Below are positions 10,329 through 18,972 of a DNA stretch of 42,177 nucleotides, one piece after another. The DNA is from DATAQC01 sp038238185 (GTDB lineage: Bacteria > Actinomycetota > Acidimicrobiia > Acidimicrobiales > AC-14). Location of the stretch: contig JBBRXY010000022.1 in assembly GCA_038238185.1 (NCBI GenBank), positions 1 to 42,177 of the forward strand, in the 5' to 3' direction. Below the pieces are notes generated by a model that was not told where the DNA came from, did no database searches, and was given only the letters and a program-made list of their open reading frames with translations. Position 1 is the stretch's first letter. Each line of letters opens with the position of its first letter. The translations under genes were made by a program, and so were the position numbers.

Positions 10329-11057
10329 GTGCGTTGGAAGATGCTCGACGGACTTCCCGACGTCGAAGTCCGGCGGGTGATCGCCAGCGCCCGCCGGAGG
10401 CGGTTCGCCAACGGCGAGGTGTTGTTCCACGAGGGCGACCCGACCACGACGGTGCACCTGGTGGCCAAGGGTCGCATCGCCGTCCGGGTCACCACGCCCC
10501 GCGGGGAGGTGGCTACCGTCGACCTGTTGCTGGCCCGCGACGTGGCCGGCGACGTGGTCGGTGAGCTGGCCCTGCTGGCGCCGGGTCGCAGGAGAACGGC
10601 ATCGGCGGTGGCCATGGAGGCGACCGAGACGCTTTCGATCGACGAGGCCACGTTCTCCGACCTGCGCCGCGACGATCCCGCGGTGTCCGACTTCTTGATC
10701 CAGCTGCTGGCCGCGCGAATGCACCGGGTCACCAATCGGTTGCTGGAGGCGCTCTACCTTCCCGCCGACGGCCGCCTCTGGCGGCGGATCCTCGAGCTCT
10801 CCGAGGTGTATGGCGACACCGTGCCTCTCACTCAGGAGGATATGGCCGGGCTGGCGGGCCCGACCCGGGCCACCGTCAATCGTGGGTTGCGTCGGGAGGA
10901 GAAGGTCGGTGCCATCGAGTTGAACCGGGGGCGGGTGCGCATCGTCGACCGGGCCGGCCTGATCCAGCTGGCGCGTCGCAGCCGCTTCAAGGCGCGGGCC
11001 CGCGTCGGGCCGATGCTGCCGATGGGCATGCCCAGCGCCTTCCCTGCTTCGATGTAG
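10329..11057 (+). CDS. Crp/Fnr-family transcriptional regulator
   Basis: A 242-residue regulator. Residues 1-125 form a cyclic-nucleotide-binding-type beta barrel (NGEVLFHEGDPTTTVHLVAKG) with a phosphate-binding-cassette-like stretch GELALLAPGRRRTASAVA. Residues 140-220 form a Crp-type winged helix with recognition helix LTQEDMAGLAGPTRATVNRGL and wing AIELNRGRVRIVDR. An effector such as cAMP is plausible, because the Glu and Arg of the cassette are present, but it is not proven. No Fe-S cysteines of Fnr are seen. The start is GTG 10329. The last roughly 25 residues (RRSRFKARARVG onward) extend past the usual end of the family and lie antisense to region 4 of the neighbouring sigma factor gene. 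Confidence 0.88.
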   Translation: MRWKMLDGLPDVEVRRVIASARRRRFANGEVLFHEGDPTTTVHLVAKGRIAVRVTTPRGEVATVDLLLARDVAGDVVGELALLAPGRRRTASAVAMEATETLSIDEATFSDLRRDDPAVSDFLIQLLAARMHRVTNRLLEALYLPADGRLWRRILELSEVYGDTVPLTQEDMAGLAGPTRATVNRGLRREEKVGAIELNRGRVRIVDRAGLIQLARRSRFKARARVGPMLPMGMPSAFPASM

Positions 11058-11059
11058 CT
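10976..11059 (-). pseudogene. Out-of-frame remnant of ECF sigma region 4.2
   Basis: Read from AGCTACATC on the minus strand, this segment encodes SYIEAGKALGMPIGSIGPTR followed by ARALKRLR, the helix-turn-helix that should follow MTDP of the upstream sigma frame. It lies wholly under the 3' end of the Crp/Fnr gene. Restoring the frame needs one inserted base, or two deleted bases, just after CCGCTC. Confidence 0.8.
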
Positions 11060-11550
11060 CGGAGCGGGTCGGTCATCAGCACCCCCAGGAGCGCCCGGCC
11101 TGGCTCAGGCAGCTCGTCGACGGCTCGCTTCAGCGCCGCCCACTGCCGGCCGGCGTCGAGGCTGGCATCCACCTCGGCCGTGTCGTCGGGCGAGACGAGG
11201 TGGTCGTCGTCGAAATCCGTCGGGACGGTCCGACCCGCCCTCCGCAGCGTACCGAGGCACTCGCGCCGGGTGGTCGTGGCGAGCCAGGCGCCAACCGCCT
11301 GTGGTTCGTGAATGTCGCCGAGGTGCTCGGCGAAGCGCAACCACGTCGTCTGGGACACGTCGGCGGCCTCGGCGTGGCTCAACCGAAACGAGCGGGCCAC
11401 CGACCACACCAGACCCGAGAAGCGCTCGACGAGAGCGACCCAGGCCCGCTCGTCGCCCTCGGCCGCGTTCCTGACCAGAGCCGAGAGGTCCGGCTCCTCG
11501 GCTGCCCTCGGTCGGCGGCTTCTGACTCGTACATCGCTGCGAGTGTCCAT
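10987..11550 (-). CDS. ECF-type RNA polymerase sigma factor, frameshifted in region 4
   Basis: The frame encodes 187 residues. Region 2 is clear: DLSALVRNAAEGDERAWVAL, FSGLVWSVARSF and EAADVSQTTWLRFAEHLGDI, followed by AVGAWLATTTRRECLGTLRR. Region 4 begins normally (LKRAVDELPEPGRALLGVLM) but after MTDP the frame turns into basic nonsense ending RRGPAP. The missing half of region 4 is intact in another frame (10976-11059). A single-base indel near 11060-11065 therefore separates the halves; -35 recognition would be lost. ATG 11550 is chosen because AGGGGAG and GGGGAG lie just upstream; ATG 11595 is a longer alternative. Either a decayed gene or a sequence error. No anti-sigma gene is adjacent. 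Confidence 0.8.
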   Translation of the reverse strand: MDTRSDVRVRSRRPRAAEEPDLSALVRNAAEGDERAWVALVERFSGLVWSVARSFRLSHAEAADVSQTTWLRFAEHLGDIHEPQAVGAWLATTTRRECLGTLRRAGRTVPTDFDDDHLVSPDDTAEVDASLDAGRQWAALKRAVDELPEPGRALLGVLMTDPLRATSKQGRRWACPSAASARRGPAP

Positions 11551-11746
11551 GTCTCCCCATCTCCCCTGTAGCACTTGCGCCGTGAAGTTGAGCATGACGA
11601 CCGACCGGGGGAGCGTCGTTGTCGGCCGTCACACTGCGAACGCGCGCTCCGACACACACGAGGCGACGCCGAGAGGAGGCACCGTGGCTCGCCCACGGCC
11701 CGGGACGGGCGATCTTGGCTGCGGAGGGGCGGTAGGTTCGGCCGAG

Positions 11747-13201
11747 ATGTTCGACCACGCCACTGCCGCCGTCGAGGGAGCCCTCGCCGCCGGTGCGACC
11801 TACGCAGACGCCAGGGTGGTCCAGAGCGCCACCGAGTTCCTCCACGCCACCGATGGAGAGCTCGACGGCCTGCGCCGGGGCGAGTCGCTCGGAGTCGGGG
11901 TTCGAGCCCTGATCGGGTCGTCCTGGGGTTTCTTCGCGACTCCCGCCGTCGACACCGGTGGCCTCGACACCGGGGGATCCCGCCGGGCCGGCGAGGAGGC
12001 GGCGGCCATCGCGCGGGCGTCGGCTCGCGTGCCCGGTCCGCCGCTCGAGCTGGCCGAGGTCCCGGTGGTCGCCGACCACTGGGAGTCGGGTTGGCAGGAG
12101 CATCCCGCCGACATCCCCCTGGCCGAGAAGGGCGACCTGCTGGTGGAGGCCACCGCCACCATGGTCGGCGTCGACGGCATCTCGGTGGCCGATGCCATGG
12201 TCAACTTCTGGGACACCCGCAAGTGGTTCGTGTCCAGCCAGGGTCACCGCATCTCCCAGCACCTGGTGGAGTCGGGCGCGGCCATGGGTGCCACGGCGGT
12301 GGGGGAGCAGGAGACTCAGCGCCGGTCCCACGGTGGCATCGGCGGCCAGGTGGCCACGCTCGGCTACGAGCTCGTCCGTGAGGCCGACCTGGCCGGCAAT
12401 GCCGAGCGGGTGGCGGCCGAGGCCGTGGCCCTACTCAGTGCCCCGGAGTGCCCCGAAGGGGTCACCGACCTCGTCCTCGGGTCCGAGCAGCTCGCCCTCC
12501 AGATCCACGAGTCGGTGGGCCACGCCATCGAGCTCGACCGGATCCTCGGCTGGGAGGCTGCCTTTGCCGGGACGTCCTTCCTCGACCTGGCCGAGCTCGG
12601 TCGCTTCCGCTACGGCTCGCCGCTCATGAACATCACCGCTGATGCCACCCTGGCCGGGGCTCTGGGCTCGTTCGGCTACGACGACGAGGGCACGCCCGCC
12701 CGCCGTGTCGACATCGTTCGCGAGGGCGTGTGGGTCGGTGTCCTCTCGGGCCGGGATTCTGCCGGCCTGGCCGGGGTGGCGCCGGGGGGCATGGTCCGGG
12801 CCGACGGTTGGGCCCGGCTGCCGATGGTGCGCATGACCAACGTGGGGATCCTGCCGGGGCACTCGTCTCTTGAGGAGATGGTTGCCGACACCGCCGAGGG
12901 GATCTACATGGAGACCAACCGCTCCTGGTCGATCGACGACAAGCGCCTCAACTTTCAGTTCGGCTGCGAGATGGGCCGGGAGATCAAGGCCGGCAGGCTT
13001 GGCCGGCTGGTCCGGAACCCCACCTATACGGGCATCACTCCCCAGTTCTGGGGGTCCCTCGACCGCCTCGGCGGGCCGGACGAGTGGATCTTCTGGGGGA
13101 CACCCAACTGCGGTAAGGGCCAGCCCATGCAGATCGGCCACACCGGACACCCCTCGGTCCCGGCCCGGTTCCGCAACGTCCGCGTCGGCGTGCGGGGGTG
13201 A
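11747..13201 (+). CDS. tldD: TldD-type metallopeptidase subunit
   Basis: A 484-residue TldD/PmbA-family protein. With its TldE/PmbA partner encoded next, it forms the heterodimeric protease known from E. coli to cleave unstructured peptides such as microcin B17 precursor and CcdA. The N-terminal domain starts ALAAGATYADARVVQSA. The catalytic zinc motif is HESVGHAIELD (H254, E255, H259). The C-terminus keeps FQFGCEMGREIKAGRLGRLV and the CGKGQPM segment with a conserved Cys. ATG 11747 fits the homologous start. In-frame GTG 11684 is a real alternative, because AGGAGG at 11674-11679 lies 4 nt before it and would add 21 residues. The sigma factor gene diverges upstream. Confidence 0.9.
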   Translation: MFDHATAAVEGALAAGATYADARVVQSATEFLHATDGELDGLRRGESLGVGVRALIGSSWGFFATPAVDTGGLDTGGSRRAGEEAAAIARASARVPGPPLELAEVPVVADHWESGWQEHPADIPLAEKGDLLVEATATMVGVDGISVADAMVNFWDTRKWFVSSQGHRISQHLVESGAAMGATAVGEQETQRRSHGGIGGQVATLGYELVREADLAGNAERVAAEAVALLSAPECPEGVTDLVLGSEQLALQIHESVGHAIELDRILGWEAAFAGTSFLDLAELGRFRYGSPLMNITADATLAGALGSFGYDDEGTPARRVDIVREGVWVGVLSGRDSAGLAGVAPGGMVRADGWARLPMVRMTNVGILPGHSSLEEMVADTAEGIYMETNRSWSIDDKRLNFQFGCEMGREIKAGRLGRLVRNPTYTGITPQFWGSLDRLGGPDEWIFWGTPNCGKGQPMQIGHTGHPSVPARFRNVRVGVRG

Positions 13202-13227
13202 GCCTCGTCGGGCGGCTCCACGGCGAA

Positions 13228-13271
13228 CTGGTCGCGTATCGGGGGGCTACAACCCCCCGAAACGTGACCAG
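13228..13271 (+). terminator. Long imperfect hairpin between tldD and pmbA
   Basis: Bases 13228-13246 (CTGGTCGCGTATCGGGGGG) pair with 13253-13271 over 19 bp, with one G-U pair and one A-A mismatch and a 6-nt loop. A second pairing, CCACGG (13218-13223) with CCGTGG (13279-13284), extends it across an internal loop. It lies in the 123-bp gap and could terminate, attenuate or process the tldD-pmbA message. Confidence 0.6.
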
Positions 13272-13324
13272 AACGGCGACCGTGGCCCGCATGAGCCGGC
13301 CGGGGGCATTGCGGGGTGGTCCAC

Positions 13325-14749
13325 ATGGCTGAAGCGGACGGGTTGGAGGCTCTGTGCGAACGGGTGTTGGAGCTGGTGGGGGGCCGGGCCGAGGCCGAGG
13401 TCACGGCAACCGCCGGTCGTGGCGCCCTCACCCGGTTCGCCAACTCGCACATCCACCAGAACGTGGCCGAGGAACACGTCGGGGTGCGCCTGCGCCTGGC
13501 TACGGATGGCCGCCTGGCCGCCGCCTCCACCGACCGGACCGACCTCGACGGGCTGAAGCGGCTAGTGGAGACGACATTCGAGGCCGCCCGCCTGCGGCCG
13601 CCCGACGAGCGGTGGCCCGGTCTGGCCCAGCCGGAGGGCCCGGCACCTCGCTCAGAGGGCCGCTCGGGCCCGGCACCTCGCTCAGCAACGGCCGGGTTTG
13701 GCGCTCACTACGACCCGGCCACCCACCGGGCGCCGGCCTCGGAGCGGGCCGACGTGGTTCGCCAGTTCGTGGATGCCGGTCCCGAGCTGTCGGCGGCCGG
13801 CTACTGCTCGAGCAGCGGCTACGACGTGTTCTTCTCCAACTCGGCCGGCCGGAGCGTGGACGGGCGCACCAGCCACGCCACCGTCGACGGGATCCACCGC
13901 CGCGCCGGGCCGCTCGGGCCGGGCCCTCCGCTCGGGTCCGGGCCGCTCGGGCCCACGGCCGACGGCAGCGGCTGGCAGTCCTCGGTTCGTCTGAGCGACC
14001 TCGACGGTGGCCGGGCGGGTGCCACGGCGGCGGCCAAGGCCCGGGCCGGTGCCGACCCGTTGGAGTTGCCCCCCGGCCGTTACCAGGTGGTGTTGGAACC
14101 GCCGTGCGTCGCCGATGTGTTGGATTTTCTCGTCGGGTACGGGTTCTCGGCCAAGGCCTACAGCGAAGGGCGCTCGTTCGTCCGCCTGGGTGAGGCCCAG
14201 TTCGATCCGGCGGTGAACCTGGCCGACGACGTCGGCGACGAACGGGCCGTGGGTCTGGGCTTCGATGCCGAGGGCACGCCTCGTCGTCGCCTCGACCTGG
14301 TGCGCGACGGCGTACCGGCGAACCTGCTTCACGACCGCCGTACTGCGGCCCAGGCGGGGACCGAGAGCACCGGCCACGGCGTCCCGGGCGGGGAGAGCTA
14401 TGGCCCGTCGCCGTCGACGCTGGTTCTAAGGGCCGGTGATCATGGTCTCGAGGAGCTGATCGCCGGGGTCGACCGGGGGTTGTTGGTCACCGAGTTCTGG
14501 TACACCCGCATCCTCGATCCCAAGACCCAGGTCGTCACCGGCCTCACCCGTAACGGTGTGTTCCTGATCGAGGGCGGCGAGGTGTCCCGTGCCGTCGCCA
14601 ACCTGCGGTTCACCCAGTCGTTCGCCGAGGCGTTGGCGCCGGGCAACGTGGTGGCAATCGGGTCCGACGCCCGCCTGCGGGGCACCGATGCCATCGTGCC
14701 CAGCCTGCACCTGGCCTCCTGGAACTTTACCGGCGGGGCCCGGGGCTAA
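13325..14749 (+). CDS. pmbA: TldE/PmbA-type metallopeptidase subunit
   Basis: A 474-residue partner of TldD. The N-terminus LEALCERVLELVGGRAEAEV and RFANSHIHQNVAEEHVGVRLR match the family. The C-terminal half carries LELPPGRYQVVLEPPCVADVL, DGVPANLLHDRRTA and the terminal FWYTRILDPKTQVVTG and FIEGGEVSRAVANLRF. The zinc HExxxH motif of TldD is absent, as expected for the PmbA subunit. ATG 13325 has a G-rich stretch 5 nt upstream; GTG 13316 is also in frame. Two low-complexity inserts, around residues 100-125 and 195-215, consist of Gly-Pro-Arg/Leu-Ser repeats made from short GC-rich DNA repeats. These look like inserted filler in surface loops. Confidence 0.88.
   Translation: MAEADGLEALCERVLELVGGRAEAEVTATAGRGALTRFANSHIHQNVAEEHVGVRLRLATDGRLAAASTDRTDLDGLKRLVETTFEAARLRPPDERWPGLAQPEGPAPRSEGRSGPAPRSATAGFGAHYDPATHRAPASERADVVRQFVDAGPELSAAGYCSSSGYDVFFSNSAGRSVDGRTSHATVDGIHRRAGPLGPGPPLGSGPLGPTADGSGWQSSVRLSDLDGGRAGATAAAKARAGADPLELPPGRYQVVLEPPCVADVLDFLVGYGFSAKAYSEGRSFVRLGEAQFDPAVNLADDVGDERAVGLGFDAEGTPRRRLDLVRDGVPANLLHDRRTAAQAGTESTGHGVPGGESYGPSPSTLVLRAGDHGLEELIAGVDRGLLVTEFWYTRILDPKTQVVTGLTRNGVFLIEGGEVSRAVANLRFTQSFAEALAPGNVVAIGSDARLRGTDAIVPSLHLASWNFTGGARG
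13636..13685 (+). repeat. 30-bp in-frame direct repeat inside pmbA
   Basis: GGGCCCGGCACCTCGCTCAG occurs at 13636-13655 and 13666-13685, a 30-bp period that encodes two copies of GPAPRS. Related sequence (GGGCCGCTCGGG) recurs in the second low-complexity insert at 13907-13955 and after the tRNAs near 18589-18605, so this may be a second dispersed short repeat. Confidence 0.7.
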
Positions 14750-14761
14750 CCAGGAGCACCC

Positions 14762-16592
14762 GTGGGAATCGTCACCGAGGACATCGGGAGGGTGCGGGCG
14801 GCGTCGGACCTCGTCCAGATCGCCGGTGAGCATCTGGCCCTGCGCAGGGTCGGCCGGCGTTGGGTGGGACTCTGCCCCTTCCACGCCGAGAAGAGCCCGT
14901 CGTTCTCGGTCAACGGCGAGGAGGGCCTTTACTACTGCTTCGGGTGCGGGGCCAAGGGGGATGTGATCACCTTCGTGCGCGAGGTCGAGCACCTCGAGTT
15001 CGCCGAGGCGGTGGAACGCCTGGCCGGGCGGGCCGGCATCCAGATCGCCTACGACGACGCCGCCGTGAGCAAGGAGCGCCAGCGTCGGGCCGTCTTGGTG
15101 GACGCCATGGCCGCAGCTGTCGACTGGTACCACGAGCGACTGCTCAGCGGTCGGGACGGTGCCGAGGCCCGCTCCTACCTGCGTGACCTGGGGTACGACG
15201 GCGATACGGTCCGGGCCTACCGGCTGGGTTGGGCGCCCGGCGAGTGGGACGCCCTGTGCCGCGCCCTGAAGGTACCCGCCGACGTGCTCACCCAGACGGG
15301 ATTGGGCTTTCTCAACCGCCTCCACCGCCAGCAGGACGTGTTCCGGGCCCGGATCATGTTCCCGATCTTCGACGTGCGAGGCGATCCGGTGGCCTTCGGG
15401 GGCCGTCAGCTGCCGGGGGGCGACCCCCCGAAGTACAAGAACTCGGCCGAGGGCCCGCTCTACTCGAAGTCCAGGGTGCTCTACGGCCTCAACTGGGCCA
15501 AGGCCGACATCGTGAACAGCCGGGAGGTCGTCGTGTGTGAGGGCTACACCGACGTGATCGGCCTGGCCTCGGCCGGGGTGCCGAGAGCCGTGGCCACATG
15601 CGGCACGGCACTGGCCGAGCAGCACTTCCACACGCTCAAGAACTTCGCCCGCCGGGTGGTCCTGGCCTTCGACGCCGATCCTGCCGGCCAGGCGGCAGCC
15701 GAGCGCCTCTACCAGTGGGAGCAGCGCTACGAGCTCGACCTGGCCGTGGCCGAGCTGCCTGGGGGGCTCGACCCCGGCGACCTGTCCCGGCGCGATCCCG
15801 AGGCCCTTCGCCAGGCCATCGCCGGCGCCAAGCCGTTCCTCGCCTTCCGCCTCGAGCGGGCCCTGGCCGGGGCAGATCTGCGCTCCCCCGAAGGACGGGC
15901 CCGGGCTGCCGAGCTGGCCATGGCGGTCGTGGCCGAACACCCGAACGCGGTGGTACGGGATCAGTACGTGATGCAGGTGAGCCCTCTCACCCACGTCCCT
16001 GCCGACCGCCTGAACGAGGTGCTCACCGCCGCCATCGCGTCCGGTCAGGCCGGTACTGCCTCAAGCCGGCAGGCCGGTACTGCCTCAGGCCGGCAGGCCG
16101 GTACTGCCTCAGGCCGGCAGGCCGGGGCGGCGGACGTAACGGCCACCCGGAGGGCGCCCGCCCCGGACCATGGGGGCCCTGAGCTGGAGGCCCTGCGGCT
16201 GGCGGTCAACCATCCCGACGCACTGGCCGGGCGCCTCCACGCGGGCCTCTTCGCCGACCCGACGATCCGGTCAGCCCAGCGAGCGCTGGCGGCGGCGGGC
16301 TCTCTCCACGAGGCGATCGGGGTGGCCGATCCCGAGGCTGCGTCCCTCCTGAATCGCTTGGCGGTCGAGGAGGGCGACGCCGAATCCGACCCCGACGACG
16401 TCCTGGGCCGGCTCGTTGACGAGGCCGCCCAGCGGGCCCTGGCCGACCTGGAGGCGGTCGCCCGCCAGGCGCCGGACCCCGCTGCCTACGGGCCGCTCAT
16501 CGCCTGGCTCAAGCCGGCGATCGAGGAGTTGCGGGAGCCCTCCACCCGGGAGGCCGCGACGGACCGACTGCTCCGGTGGCTGGCGGAGCGGG

Positions 16593-16600
<8 letters not shown>
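14762..16600 (+). CDS. dnaG: DNA primase
   Basis: A 612-residue DnaG primase, which synthesises RNA primers at the replication fork. The N-terminal CHC2 zinc ribbon is C38, H41, C59 and C62 (LCPFHAEKSPSF, YYCFGCGAKGD). The catalytic core includes LGYDGDTVRAYRLGWAPG and FPIFDVRGDPVAFGGRQL. The TOPRIM metal site is VVVCEGYTDVIGL with FDADPAGQAAAERL. The C-terminal helicase-interaction domain is more divergent. Residues about 429-455, the linker before that domain, consist of three tandem copies of QAGTASGR (24-bp DNA repeat). Start GTG 14762 has AGGAG at 14752-14756. It lies 12 bp after pmbA and its last 8 bp overlap rpoD, the classic primase-sigma coupling. Confidence 0.96.
16046..16126 (+). 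repeat. In-frame 24-bp tandem repeat in dnaG
   Basis: Three 24-bp units at 16046-16069, 16070-16093 and 16094-16117 plus a partial fourth encode QAGTASSR, QAGTASGR, QAGTASGR, QAG. The unit contains CGGTACTGCCTCAGGCCGGC, the core also found between genes at 6375, 38246 and, inverted, 39441. Units differ at one base only, so the expansion is recent. Confidence 0.85.
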
Positions 16601-17954
<1,354 letters not shown>

Positions 17955-18000
17955 TCGCTGACCCGTGGCGTTGTGTTGGTCCAGGCCGGCATTGTGCTGG

Positions 18001-18252
18001 TTACGGCAGCGGTGACCCATTCGATTGCCCATTGCCCAGCCGGCTGTCGACCAGTTCCTGGGCTTTGTCCCGGGCCACATCGACCCGGTCGATGAATGCG
18101 GTCTTGGTCTTGTCGGCGGCGGCCTCGAACGCATTCGACCGCCGGGCCCGGCGAAGCGCCCGATTGATCTGTTCGTGACGTTCACGTCCGGCCTTGGTCC
18201 CCAGGTAATAGCCCCCGGCGAACCCGGTCAACACTCCGAGTCGGAATCTCAT
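18001..18252 (-). CDS. Small YtxH-like membrane-associated protein
   Basis: An 83-residue protein starting MRFRLGVLTGFAGGYYLGTKAGRE. The glycine-rich hydrophobic N-terminus with YYLGTKAGRERHEQI is typical of small YtxH-like actinobacterial proteins. The rest is a charged amphipathic helix (AADKTKTAFIDRVDVARDKAQEL). It is probably membrane-associated; the function is unknown. It is convergent with rpoD (46-bp gap) and divergent from the tRNA genes. No clear ribosome-binding site is seen. Confidence 0.7.
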   Translation of the reverse strand: MRFRLGVLTGFAGGYYLGTKAGRERHEQINRALRRARRSNAFEAAADKTKTAFIDRVDVARDKAQELVDSRLGNGQSNGSPLP

Positions 18253-18358
18253 GAGGGCTTTCTACCCCGATTCCTCACCCGGACACCTGGGGTCCCCGGC
18301 GGGCCGGGGCGGGTGTCGGTGCCGCGCATCGGGGCCTCGGGGCGGGCCTGAGCTTTGG

Positions 18359-18364
18359 TAGGGT
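18359..18364 (+). promoter_or_regulatory. Possible -10 element before tRNA-Asn
   Basis: TAGGGT fits the loose TAnnnT actinobacterial -10 pattern and ends 9 bp before the mature tRNA 5' end. No good -35 is visible. Confidence 0.3.
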
Positions 18365-18373
18365 CGGTCGGAT

Positions 18374-18446
18374 TCCGGGGTAGCTCAATCGGCAGAGCAC
18401 CGGCCTGTTAAGCCGTTTGTTGTGGGTTCGAGTCCCACCCCCGGAG
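18374..18446 (+). tRNA. tRNA-Asn (GTT)
   Basis: The full cloverleaf is present in 73 nt. Acceptor TCCGGGG pairs with CCCCGGA, the D stem is GCTC/GAGC, the anticodon loop is CTGTTAA with anticodon GTT, the T arm is GTGGG-TTCGAGT-CCCAC, and the discriminator is G. CCA is not encoded. The first anticodon-stem pair (27-43) is a C-T mismatch, which is slightly unusual; the other pairs are sound. Confidence 0.95.
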
Positions 18447-18495
18447 CGCCGAGTTCCAACACCGCAGGTTCGACCTGCCGCCACAGACCGGTTGC

Positions 18496-18568
18496 GGGCC
18501 CGTAGCTCAGTGGTCAGAGCGGGGGACTCATAATCCTTTGGTCGCAGGTTCGATCCCTGCCGGGCCCA
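18496..18568 (+). tRNA. tRNA-Met (CAT), elongator type
   Basis: Acceptor GGGCCCG pairs with CGGGCCC, the D stem is GCTC/GAGC, the anticodon loop is CTCATAA, and the T arm is GCAGG-TTCGATC-CCTGC, with discriminator A. The paired first acceptor base pair and the absence of a GGG/CCC anticodon stem exclude initiator tRNA. A CAT anticodon could instead be tRNA-Ile2, with its C modified by TilS; sequence alone does not settle this. CCA is not encoded. It lies 49 bp after tRNA-Asn. Confidence 0.88.
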
Positions 18569-18611
18569 CGGTTGGTTCGAGCAGCCCGCCGGGCCGCTCG
18601 GGTCCGGCTCC

Positions 18612-18626
18612 AACACCGTCGGTGTT
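18612..18626 (+). terminator. Small hairpin after the tRNA pair
   Basis: AACACC (18612-18617) pairs with GGTGTT (18621-18626) around a GTC loop, 43 bp after tRNA-Met. It is short and has no T-run, so it is a weak terminator candidate. Confidence 0.35.
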
Positions 18627-18745
18627 CGTGCCAGCCTCGATCACGGGTCGAGGCCGGCCGTGGCAAGCCCGCCGGGCCCGGTCGAAAAGCATTGTCGTGA
18701 CCTTTTCTTGGGCAGATCGGTACTGCGGGGCCGAGGACAACACCG

Positions 18746-18787
18746 TCCAACATAGGGATTGAAGTGGTCCAACGCGTTTCCAACGCG
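18746..18787 (+). promoter_or_regulatory. Helically phased TCCAAC direct repeats upstream of the giant gene
   Basis: TCCAAC starts at 18746, 18768 and 18779, spacings of 22 and 11 bp, two and one DNA turns. The last two copies are extended to CCAACGCG. This would suit tandem binding by a regulator on one face of the helix. The 404-bp gap 18569-18972 also holds a CCCAATTTGGG palindrome (18820-18830) and a leader hairpin (CGGGGGA 18881-18887 with TCTCCCG 18894-18900). No firm -35/-10 pair is visible. Confidence 0.4.
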
Positions 18788-18960
18788 ACCCCTGAAATTG
18801 TGAACCCGCAGGTCAGACCCCCAATTTGGGCCTCAACATGCTTGCCTTGGCCGGGGCCGGCGTGGTAGACAAACCCGACTCGGGGGACTTCTGTCTCCCG
18901 CGCCACCCGACCGGGTACCGAGGGGATTTCACGTTGATCGTGGGCAGGACCGAGCATCCG

Positions 18961-18967
18961 AGGAAGG
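18961..18967 (+). promoter_or_regulatory. Ribosome-binding site deciding the giant gene start
   Basis: AGGAAGG lies 5 nt before GTG 18973, which opens directly into a signal peptide. Earlier in-frame starts (TTG 18826, ATG 18838) lack such a site and would put about 45 hydrophilic residues before the signal peptide. In-frame GTG 18967 overlaps the site itself. Confidence 0.7.
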
Positions 18968-18972
18968 TGAGC

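Noticed and set aside
18496..18568. Initiator tRNA-fMet
   Set aside because: The first acceptor pair is formed and the anticodon stem lacks the three G-C pairs typical of initiators.
18826..18972. Earlier starts (TTG 18826, ATG 18838) for the giant gene
   Set aside because: No ribosome-binding site; they would place a hydrophilic extension before a clear signal peptide that has its own site 5 nt before GTG 18973.
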